From Rhodocollybia butyracea (lineage: Eukaryota; Basidiomycota; Agaricomycetes; Agaricales; Omphalotaceae): 64,000 bases of DNA. Both the position numbers and the translations under genes were made by a program. Positions 55,255-64,000 of this stretch are shown here, piece after piece. Position 1 is the first letter of the stretch, and every line of letters starts with the position of its first letter. The notes below the pieces were generated by a model. It worked only from the letters and a program-made list of their open reading frames with translations. It was not told the DNA's origin and made no database searches. Where the stretch lies: NCBI GenBank assembly GCA_015501585.1, contig JADNRY010000265.1, positions 1-64,000 on the forward strand. The letters run 5' to 3'.

Positions 55255-55859
55255 CAAATCATTGTCTTGTCACTCCTCTGTTATGCGGCCATCACCCATT
55301 AATTTAATTTAACCATCTAGTCAAACTTTGCTTTGAGAGTTAGTTGAGGTTGCTTCAGGGTTGCTTCCAACCTTCAACAGGCTTCTGCCTACTTGCAACC
55401 CGCTGCCCATGGTCCAGCTGCTTTGAACTCTATGTCACCAGAAGATGTAAGCCACTCACTTAGGTTTTTGTGTAAGAAAACTTCACAAGGAAACTTCACA
55501 AGGAAACCCAACGAAAATTGCAAGAGAGAATATGTATGTAAGTAACAAGGGCCCTTTCCTCTGGTACTTTTGGCACTGTACCGTATATGGGCATGGCCGT
55601 ATCTGATACGGGTCATACTTACAACGGACAACCCGTACCTGTACTGTAAATTTAAGGTCGGAAAACATTACGGTATGGATGCAGATTCATCAGGAAAAAG
55701 TCCCTATGGCCCAGGCAACCATAGATTGGCCCAAGATGGCCTTAGTGTAACCAGGGGCCCCAGTGCAACCCAAGACCACAGGTACTTCCAGGGTGCCAGG
55801 GTCTACCCCCCAAATCCTAGGGAGCCTTTGATTAAGTTGGAGATCCCTGAATGTCCCTG

Positions 55860-55935
55860 AATGCCCCTGAGCTTTCCTGGGGTTCCCTGGGGTTCCCTGA
55901 GGTTCCCTGGGGTTCCCTGAGGCACCCTGGGGTCT
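55860..55935. repeat. Minisatellite, 11-bp GGTTCCCTGRG units
   Basis: About five units of 'ggttccctggg' or 'ggttccctgag' repeat in tandem in a proline-glycine-coding GC-rich stretch. The surrounding DNA (55690-55935 and 56850-57080) holds dispersed relatives such as 'agggacagccagggc'. Confidence 0.75.
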
Positions 55936-56063
55936 GCCCAGAACTTCTGAAGCAAAAAGCACCAGTTCAGAAATCCATATTATTGGACTGTTCAATACAT
56001 GTTATCAACGAGAAGCAGAAAATCATTTGTATATGGATTTAGCAACATATTACATATTACACT

Positions 56064-56700
56064 ACTAACTTTAATGTACAGTAATCAACTGCAAGGGAAG
56101 GAGGGGGATGGTGAACCGAAACATATGGAGCATAGAGACAACTGATAGACCATTCTGAACAATTCTAAACATGCCCTGGATCGTCAAAATTGAGTAAGAA
56201 CTGATGGAGATATGAATAAAACTCACTTTTGGGCCTGTGAGCAGGAGGAGGTAATTAACATGGGGAATAATGACTAGAAACTTACAAAGCATAGAGAGGG
56301 TCCTAGACAATTCTAAACGCGCCCTAAAACGGAAAAATCGAGTCAGAAATGATGGAAATATGAGTAAAACTCACTTTGGGGCTTGGGTGAGGAACAAAAA
56401 TACAAAATGATGCCCTGAAACTTATGAAGCATGGATACGACCATCGACAATTCTAAACGCGACCTAAAACGGAAAAATCGAGTCAGAAATGATGGAGATA
56501 TGAGTAAAACTCACTTTAGGGCTTGGGTGAGGAGGAGGAGGTAGTAACAAAAATACAAAATGATGCCCTAAAACTTATATAGTATAGAGACGACTTATAA
56601 ACGATTCTGAACGCGTCCTATATCGTCAAAATTGAGCAAAAACTGGTGGAGATATGAATGAAACTTATTTTTGGGTCTGGGGTAAAGGGAGGAGATGGCG
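56064..56700. repeat. Tandem repeat, about 140-155-bp unit, four copies
   Basis: Landmark 'tatgaataaaactcacttt' and variants occur at 56211, 56359, 56499 and 56653 (steps of 148, 140 and 154 bp). Each is preceded by 'gaacaattctaaac' and 'atcgtcaaaattgag' or close variants. Confidence 0.8.
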
Positions 56701-56849
56701 AAAATGAGCCGAAAATGAGCCTTGTATTTATATGTCAAAAATGACTCCAGTCAGGTGGAGTCATTTTCGACTTTACATTTTTGACTTCACTCAAAATGAC
56801 TCCAGTCAAAAGGAGTCACTCTTCACAAATGAGTCATACTTCGGACTGT

Positions 56850-57080
56850 CAACTTCTTGGGACACTCAGGGACAGCCAGGGTAGCCCAGGTCAGCCTGAG
56901 GACAACCCGACCTCAGGGAGACTCAGGGACAGCCAGGGCAACCTCAGGACAACTCAAAGATGACTGAGGACACCCAGGATATGGCCTCAAACCTGGGTTT
57001 CCCTGGTGACTGGGGTCAACCAGAGCCTTTGAGAGACACTGAGGCAGCCTAGGAATTTGGATAATTCCTGGGTTGCCTCA
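56850..57080. repeat. Degenerate short repeats of CAGGG/CCTGAGG type
   Basis: 'agactcagggacagccaggg' recurs twice (near 56863 and 56919), with related 'cctcaggac' and 'gcctgagga' units around it. No coding frame has support. Confidence 0.5.
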
Positions 57081-57879
57081 GGATACTCTAGGTTTGCCTG
57101 GGCATTATGTACTTTTCCTGATGTTGTATATCATCTGTATATGGTATTTGACCGTGTCAAATTGCACAAACAAATTTAGGCTTGAGAATAACTATCAATT
57201 GCTACACTAGATATATTCCAAACTAATCATCACCAAGAATTTTAATAATTGCAATACATGCCACACTGGCCCACATGAAGGCGCGCTTTCACACTATTCT
57301 AATTGCTTGAATTGTCTATGCTTTGAGACTTTCATGATGCTGCACATGCCTTGAGCGTCTGGAGTAAATCAAAGCAGGAGAGTTCTAAAACACCCGCGAC
57401 TTGCCCCCCGACGGCTACAACATCAGTGGTTGTTCCATCGACTCCAACTCCTGCTTCCACTCCTGCTCCCCTTATTGATGCACTTGCCCTCAAGTTGCAT
57501 GGCTCAATGCAACTTAGACCTAGATGCAACTGATAATGCCTATGGCTTACAGGGGCAACTGTCTTCTATTTCAATCTCAAAGTTGGTCAGTCTCAGTTAC
57601 AGCTGGAAACACTGCCAATATCCACTCTTCATTGCCTCCCATTCCTGAAAATGTTCTCTCCCTTACTGAATCTTGCACTAAGTACATATTCAACGATTCT
57701 GTCAAGGACCGCCTGATCAAACTTGAGTTTGAACCAAGTGACAACCTTACAGGCATTCCAAGTACCCAGCTCAGCTGGGATTGCGTAGTTAAGGCCAACA
57801 TAGTCTCCCTATCAGAACTCAAGTACAACTGGTACAAAGAGAACAGCGATAGATAAGAAGCTAAATAATACAAGTCCAC
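57081..57879. other. Flank of the copia element, no gene recognised
   Basis: A plus-strand frame at 57524-57856 (PIPENVLSLTESCTKYIF) is open, but it has no motif I know and ends near the presumed LTR. It could be part of the LTR flank or an unrelated fragment. Confidence 0.4.
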
Positions 57880-58034
57880 TTGTGTACATACCTGGTATGA
57901 AGAGAACAGCAATAGGGGTTCACTTTGGCCCAGGGTGCTAAATAAGCGAGGCGCATATGTCTAACAAGTCCATATGAGCCATAAGTATGTATTGGTCACA
58001 CTTGGTCAATACTCTACTGAGTCAGTGTCTAACA
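57880..58034 (-). repeat. Start of copia 3' LTR (far end uncertain)
   Basis: On the minus strand a GAGGGGGG polypurine tract is directly followed by TGTTAGACACTGACTCAG. The LTR begins at 58034 and runs left. I could not fix the far end, which may lie left of 57880. The last RNase H codons lie inside its first bases, as is common in copia elements. Confidence 0.55.
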
Positions 58035-59440
58035 CCCCCCCTCGAATCACATCGAGTTTGAGTCTGTTGATCCATTTGCGATGGAGAGTCCTATGAAGAG
58101 GTTTAGTGAGGATGTCTGCTTGGTTGTCCTGGTTGGATACGTGAATGACATTCACGAGATGTTTTGTTACACAGTCTCGGATGAAGTGTTCCCGAATGGA
58201 GATGTGCTTCATCTTGCTGTGCGCATGAAGATCATGGGTGCATGAGACTGTACCCTGGTTGTCACAGAACACTGAAGTTGGTGAAGCCTGAGGAAAGCCT
58301 AGTTCCGCCAGAAAATTTCGGAACCAGAGAACTTCCCGCACACAGTGTGTAACAGCAAGATACTCCGCTTCACAGGATGATAATGCAACGACAGCTTGTT
58401 GTTTTGAGCTCCATGAGATGAGCAACGAACCAAGCATGATGAGGAACCCGGATACAGATTTCCTGCCATTGCCCATTCCGTAGTCAGAGTCTGATAAGGC
58501 GGTGAGGAGAGGATAGCCAGAATGGTTGTGTCCAAGCCATACTCCCCAACAGTGGGAAGGAGAGAGAGAGCCTTTGAGGTAATGGAGAAGATGCTTTGCA
58601 GCAGCCACATGTACCGGGCCAAAGTTGCTCATGAATCAAGCAAGTTCATGGATGGTGTAGGATAGGTCGGGGCGAGAGCAAGTAGCTAGGTACATGCATT
58701 TTCCTACAAGAGCGGTGTAGGGAAATAGAGATGCTTTTTGCTTATCATCATCAGAGGTGTCGGCAGGAGTAGGGAAGAGACGTAATCCCGGAACCATTGG
58801 AGTCGCGACTGCATTGCAGTCTTTGTATCCGAATTCACGGAGGATGGAAAGGGTGTAAGCTTGTTGGTCGAGTTTAACCATCCGGTGTTCACAGTCTCTC
58901 AATACTGCAGCCTAAATGTAGAGAGGGTTCTCCGTTGTCTGTAATTTCATAGAGTGCCTGTAGTTGGCAAGGAGCATATTGTCGACAGAAGCGGTGAGAA
59001 TAGTTAGTATATTACCTGTGCGCCGAATGTAGATGCTCCAGTCAGATTCTGTGTGTTTGAAACCAATGGATTCGAGTTTTGAGATACCATTGGCGTCCAT
59101 ACAACTCTTTATGCAGTCTCCAGTATCCTGCACCCATAATAGACGGCTTGTGCATGTATAGTTCTTTGTCAGGAGGTCCATCAAGAATGCGCTTTTTACA
59201 TCAATTTGACATAATTCCATATTGTGTTCTGCAACAACGGCGAGAACGGTTCAAATGGATTCCCAGCGAGCAACTGGTGCAAAGGTGTAGTTGAAATCCT
59301 GGCCCGGGATTTGGGTAAAGCCTTTTGCCACAAGTCGAGCTTTGAACCTGGAAATGAGACCATCATGATCCTGTTTGATGTGCAATACCCATTTGGAACC
59401 AATAGCTTTGCATCCTGGGGGAAGATCCCCGACTCTGACT
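58006..59440 (-). pseudogene. Ty1/copia RT-RNase H part
   Basis: From about 59410 the minus strand reads DLPPGCKAIGSKWVLHIKQD, RFKARLVAKGFTQIPGQDF, then QIDVKSAFL. An internal deletion follows, and the active-site box YVDD reads SVDN. The next frame has TLSILREFGYKDCNAVATPM and SRPDLSYTIHELA. RNase H follows with SDSDYGMGNGRKSVSGF, VALSSCEAEYLAV, SVFCDNQGTVS and ADILTKPLHRTLH. Several frame breaks (59196-59220, 58903-58912, 58633) and the damaged active site show it is dead. Confidence 0.88.
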
Positions 59441-61465
59441 GAAGGGAAGGGAGGGTCCTGTAGGTGTCAAATGAGTGTTCGATTCTTCCAAAACCGCCAG
59501 ATCGGGTATCTCTTTCCCACCTGATGTTGAGCCGCCATGCCGGTTAGTCCATTTGGTAGTATCCCCATCCTGAATCCCGATTTGATATGGTCATTGGCTT
59601 GAGTTCCTGCCATGCCTGTGGTGCTCACCATTAGACGCCACAGCATGTGCCCTTGCAAAGCTACTGTGTTGGCTGTTTCTCGCCTCTGTAGTATCACTAT
59701 CTTATCATATCTCAGTCTTATCCCACTTATTATGGATAGGCAGTTGCCCGGTTGAACTGTCTTCAAATGAATTATACTCAAACTCGCCTCACCTGATGTT
59801 AGGCCGTCATGCCGGTTACTTGGTTTCGCTGATTGCCATCTTCCCGGTCATTGAGTCCCTCAAGGACACCTGATTATACTTATGGTCCTCACCTGGCCGA
59901 CATGTTCATATAATTGGAGGGGTTTTGAGACCCCAAACCCAATTGGAAAGTTTGTATCAGAGAGCCCAACACAGGCGCAGGCTATTGAGAGTTTATCAGG
60001 CAGTTGCCACGACTCCAACTTGCCAGCCAGTCATTTGAAATTATTTTCTGGCCATGTGCTAAGTATCTTGAATTTTCCCGCTACCTATAGCTAGTGGGTA
60101 TTATACCACTTGTACCCCATGCTTTCTTTTGTCAACACTGCATGTCCCTTGGACATTCCAGTGCTCGGTACTTATTTCGATCTCGAACCTCAGGTATTCA
60201 ACTTTTAGCACAATTGCCAATACTGACTGCCAGGGTATGGGCAGCAGTATATTGGCCGAAAGCTGTTACTTTGGCTTGTGAGTGACCCCCCGGCTCTTCA
60301 TTATTGCCTTACCATATATAATATGATATCTCTAAGCTTGATGGAACTGTGAAAGAATAATCCCGAGCCTCGAAGAAACGATATACTTCTACACTGAAAC
60401 CAAACATTGTCAGTCTACCCTTGGGCTTAAGGCATAAAGTTAGTGTTTTTAGAGTTTTTCATAAGTCTGTGATTGGAAGAGTTGATAAATACTTGCCCAC
60501 CAAACAGTTTCTGAGAGAATCCTTGTATGAGCATAATGATATAGCTCATGCCAGCCCCGTGTGCATGTGTGGATTTCAAATGTAGTAACATACTATTCCA
60601 GATGTACCCAGTTCATATTCTGACAATATTCTGAATGCACTGGTCATTTACAGGATGTAAGTCTTCAATCTGTATGATACAGTCATTGATGACTACAATC
60701 AGCTCTGCTAGAGCAGTGATTTTAAATCAAGAGGAAACAATTTTGTATTCCGATCTATGGAGCACATAGATGTGATTCAGGAATACTCCTGCCCAGAGAA
60801 GGCATTTAATGTGCACCTCTGATAGAGGGTGCAAACGTTGAAACAAACCAAATTCAGACTTTTGATAGAGAGGAAATCTTACCCAGTTGAGAGTAGGGGA
60901 TCTGAGATCACCGAGCTTAATTTTGGTTTGCATTATTCTCCTTGGATTCTCACCGGGTGTGAACCATACAACAGTTAACTGGCAGTGGTCTTGTTTTGGT
61001 CTTGTTCCTCAGCGACTCTTGAATTTTGCCACTTTGTCTAAGTAACCCTGTTGACCATGGTCACTGCCTTGAACACTGTCTTCTCTTGAGCGCTAGGTTA
61101 CTTATCCTGCGGTCCATGACTCTATATCACTAGTGTGGCTTGGGGTTGAATCTAAGAAAATCAACTGTTGCTGTTTTGATACCTTCAGGTCCTCTGCGTG
61201 TAACAGCGTAAACTGACCCGGTTCAGTGGTAATATTCTCTGAAGACAGAGTCTGTACCAAATGGCACACAATTTCATGGCAATTCCAGGCATGTATTGAT
61301 GGTTTCCTTGAGATTATCGGATACTTACTTTATCCAAGGCTCAGCAGCTGGTTGCGGTGGCCCATAAAGCGCATTTTTTCAGTTGGAAGGGATACCATAT
61401 TGCTTTGTCGGGAAGCCAGAGACAATGCGGGTCCTTATTCTGTACAGACATCAACTCAGGCTTCG

Positions 61466-61486
61466 AAAAAAAAAAAAAAAAAAAAA
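61466..61486. repeat. Poly(A) tract, 21 A
   Basis: An uninterrupted run of 21 A on the plus strand. It could be a retroposed 3' tail, but no target duplication or upstream gene body was found. Confidence 0.8.
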
Positions 61487-62539
61487 CTTGAGGATGCACT
61501 ACTGCTAAAGGCTACCTTAGATGTCGCAGAGGCATGTTTTTCTTCACTGTATGATGTGATTCTTCTGGCCTCAGACATTCAAAGTATTATACTTGTATTA
61601 TACAGCCCTTGATACAGTTGTACACCGTATTTTTACTCGTACCGTCTGTAAGACATTTCTGAAGTACTTATGCGGTATGGATGATTCCTAGTATTGATGT
61701 TACCCCAAAGCTTATTATTCCTCGGATTTCCTCCGATTAGAATGGTCTGTCATTTCATTCAGCTGCATAATTTGCCAATGAGTTTGAGTTAAGCTGGTGG
61801 AAACACACTGGTATGAAACTGAGTCACCAGCAAGTTGAGAACTTGTCAGCCTAGTATGACTTATTGCAATAGGAGATGGCTCAGATGTCGCTATTCTATG
61901 TTGACAGTCGGGTGATGCAACTGTCTCTTTCTTATCCTCACTGCCATGTCATTCAAGATGTATGCTGTTGAAGGAGATACCTCGGGCTAACTTGGAGTCC
62001 CGCCCCCGCCATCTACTTCCGTATCAGGTGGGACGTGTTTCGGTACAAGATAGGTTTATCCTCCCCTTAGGGGATCTTTACTTTTCCCTTCCTCTATTAT
62101 TGATCCTTCCGTTTTCATTTATCCGAGTGCCTTAGTTTATCTTGGCAGGTCCGTGGCCTTACTTATATACTTGACATGTAGTCAGTTATCCCTCAGTTGT
62201 TTGTATCCGTACACTTCTGAGGGTAAGTCTGTTTATTTATACTTATGTGATACTTATACTTACGGTTTATATGTAGACTTTACTTATACATTTCACAGGT
62301 AAATAACTTGTTCCAATACGAGTTGTTTGTATCCGTACACTTCTGAGGACTTTACTTATACATTTCACACATGCACGTCATTTGCAACTTTAACTTGGAT
62401 AGACCTCTAATGCTCACAAAAGCCTTGCATTTTCACCCACCCACCTCATTATCTCTTGGTTTAAAGCTGAATAATAGACTAGAAGTCCAATGGGGAAATT
62501 AATATGAATAACAACAGAAGGAGCAATTAGCATACATCC

Positions 62540-62575
62540 TGTAGTTGGGGATTGCTGCGCAGCAGCATTAAGGAT
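62540..62575. repeat. Terminal-repeat-like motif, copy 2 (inverted)
   Basis: GGGGATTGCTGCGCAGCAGC then ATTAAGG is the inverted copy of 55217-55254. It marks the right edge of the insertion in the copia element. Confidence 0.55.
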
Positions 62576-62577
62576 GT

Positions 62578-63999
62578 TCTATCTCCTTGTAGACTCCCTT
62601 AGCCTTCAAAGATTCCAGTTCTTCATATATTGCCGCAAGCCAGTATATCCAATACATGGATGATTTAGCCTCCTGAAGCATGTCAGGGTCTTTGGCGGAG
62701 ATGTCATCGATTGGTTCAGTCAGGGCAGCATTGGCGTATGTGACTTCCGCTTTAATGAAGGCTTGGGTGAGGTGGGGAAATTCGGATTGGGTACACTCTA
62801 ATTCCATTTCATCTTCCTTGGATTGTAGAAAGTCGAGAAGGATATTACAATCAGCAGCAGAGTCGATGATGTAGCATGCAGGAAGGTGTGAAGTCCATCT
62901 TGCTTGACGTTGAGCTAGAGGAGTGTCATTGTCTTGCATGATAATGTCTTGAGAAGGATGTGATCTATGTAAGAATAAGAACAGTATGAAGACCTCATGA
63001 CAGTAAAACAAACATGTCATGTCCAGTGCTCTCTCTAGAGAGGCTGTTTTCTCTACGATGAGAGGACCTGCAGAAAGGTCAGAATGGTACAGAGACCTAA
63101 TGACATGTAACACATACAAGTCAGGGCCAGCAGTCTCTCTAGAGATGCTGTTTTCTCTATGAAGAGAGGACCTGTGAAAAGGTCAGAATGGTACAGAGAC
63201 CAGAGGGCACGAAGCCCTAGTATGTGAACATACAGAGAGTCATTGATTTGGTTTGGAGAAGATGGGTTTTGTTCAATGACAAGACGATCATCATCATCTT
63301 GAAAACGAGGTTCAAGGAGTAAAGGAAGATCTTTCCACAATGTTTCCAATGTTGGTGGAGATGTAGGAGGTATCGGGAAACCATGGAATACCACATCACA
63401 GCGAGAACAAATGGATTTGGAATGAGGAAAATAAATCAAGTATCCTTTCAAGTCACATGCATAGCCGACAACAATACCCGATTCACCGTGAGGTTGGAGT
63501 TTCATTAAGGTGTCGGAGGTGGTTATGTGGGAGGTGGTGAGTGCGCCAAATGGGTGTAAGTGGGAAAGATCTGGTTTAGATTTGAACCATCCAAAGAACG
63601 GTGTAGTAACGGAATCAAGTGAGGAATGAGGAACTCGATTTTTGATGTGAACACCAGCTTGAGTGGCAAGTGACCAGAACCAAAAAAGAGAGACCTGAGT
63701 CAAGGAGCATCGCTCTGCACATTCCCATTTTGCAGAGAAGCATCGGGCACTGTCTTTTCATAGGTGATGCCATTTGCCTTGCAGTAATCTCAAAATTGCC
63801 TCTCCACAAGTTCACTTGCGTTGTCTACACGGAGGAAGGTGATAGGGACACCAAAGAATTTCTCTGCAGTGACACAGAATTCATGGAAGCACTGAAGAGC
63901 TTCCGACTTTTGCTTTAAAAAGTATAAGATAATGTAGCGAGAGCAGTCATCAATAAAAGTAATGAAATAGAAGAAGTTGCCGTATCCTAGTGGAAAGGG
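62578..63999 (-). pseudogene. Ty1/copia integrase and linker part, continuing past the window
   Basis: From the right edge the minus strand reads, across frames, integrase core sequence with FITFIDDCSRYIILYF and FLRVDNASELVER. Then GITYEKTVPDASLQNGNV is followed by Gln where the catalytic Glu is expected. THIKNRVPHSSL-type and PHGESGIVVGYACDLKGY stretches follow. The linker EAKSSMYWIYWLAAIYEELE to KGVYKEIE ends at the insertion. A TGA and other breaks are present (for example near 63703). It is the 5' half of the same pol gene that resumes at 59440. Confidence 0.8.
62940..63205. repeat. Tandem duplication of about 110 bp inside the copia relic
   Basis: The block 'gctgttttctcta...gagaggacctg...ggtcagaatggtacagagacc' is present twice (about 62990-63100 and 63105-63205). 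A similar start is at 62962. It disrupts the linker between integrase and RT. Confidence 0.7.
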
Positions 64000-64000
64000 A

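Larger units (their letters stand above)
59441..62577. mobile_element. Insertion of about 3.1 kb splitting the copia polyprotein
   Basis: Copia coding sequence stops after GVYKEIE at about 62578 and resumes with GDLPPGCK at about 59420, so the DNA between is a later insertion. Its right end carries the terminal-repeat-like motif (62540-62575). The left edge is unclear. It contains direct repeats 'cacctgatgttgagccgcc' (59518) and a variant (59791), a 21-A run (61466-61486), and a 126-bp-spaced duplication of 'tttgtatccgtacacttctg' (62199 and 62325). No transposase is recognised. A plus-strand frame at 61226-61612 owes its Lys run to the A tract. Confidence 0.55.

Noticed and set aside
57524..57856. 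110-codon frame next to the copia LTR as a possible copia gag
   Set aside because: It is on the opposite strand to the element and on its 3' side; no Gag motif.
61226..61612. 128-codon frame with a poly-Lys run
   Set aside because: The Lys run is the 21-A tract; the rest has no motif and lies in an insertion.

Overview
The window looks like transposon-rich DNA from a filamentous basidiomycete, most likely a mushroom-forming Agaricomycete. The evidence is short (53-64 bp) GT-AG introns, chromodomain Ty3/gypsy elements, a KDZ-type transposase relic, a DUF6589-like gene fragment, many hAT-type MITEs, and almost no intact host genes. The species cannot be named from the sequence alone. Family names were assigned by reading motifs, not by database search.

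Layout. 1-8355: mostly anonymous DNA with a hAT MITE (1456-3068) that has a solo LTR nested in its terminal repeat, a minisatellite, and a second hAT MITE truncated at 8355. 8356-20447: a nearly complete minus-strand chromoviral gypsy element (gypsy-1) with two 662-bp LTRs, a very large Gag, a probable -1 frameshift site, an intact Pol with C-terminal chromodomain, and a five-exon accessory gene on the opposite strand between pol and the 3' LTR. 20448-27825: a second, decayed plus-strand chromoviral gypsy element (gypsy-2) that lacks its 5' end. It carries its own antisense accessory gene encoding a Zn2Cys6-like cysteine cluster, coiled coils and an acidic tail. 27915-28758: an array of short hairpins. 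29215-35570: a hAT MITE with a perfect target duplication, a 39-bp minisatellite, a DUF6589-like fragment, and an unrecognised gene family split by a 1.1-kb palindromic hAT element.

37982-48077: relics of a RecQ-like helicase and of an Ssb-type HSP70. The HSP70 relic is split by a 5.6-kb inverted-repeat element that contains a 2-kb palindrome; a related palindromic element follows. 48713-49778: the best candidate for an ordinary spliced gene, of unknown function. 51540-51919: a CACTA-like terminus. 53767-55216: a degraded KDZ transposase. 55860-57080: tandem repeats. 57880-63999: a Ty1/copia polyprotein relic on the minus strand, split by about 3.1 kb.

The most notable system is the pair of chromoviral retrotransposons that each carry an antisense, intron-containing accessory gene convergent with pol. 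In gypsy-2 that protein has a transcription-factor-like layout. Because the gene is antisense to the element, its introns are not removed when the genomic RNA is spliced and reverse transcribed.
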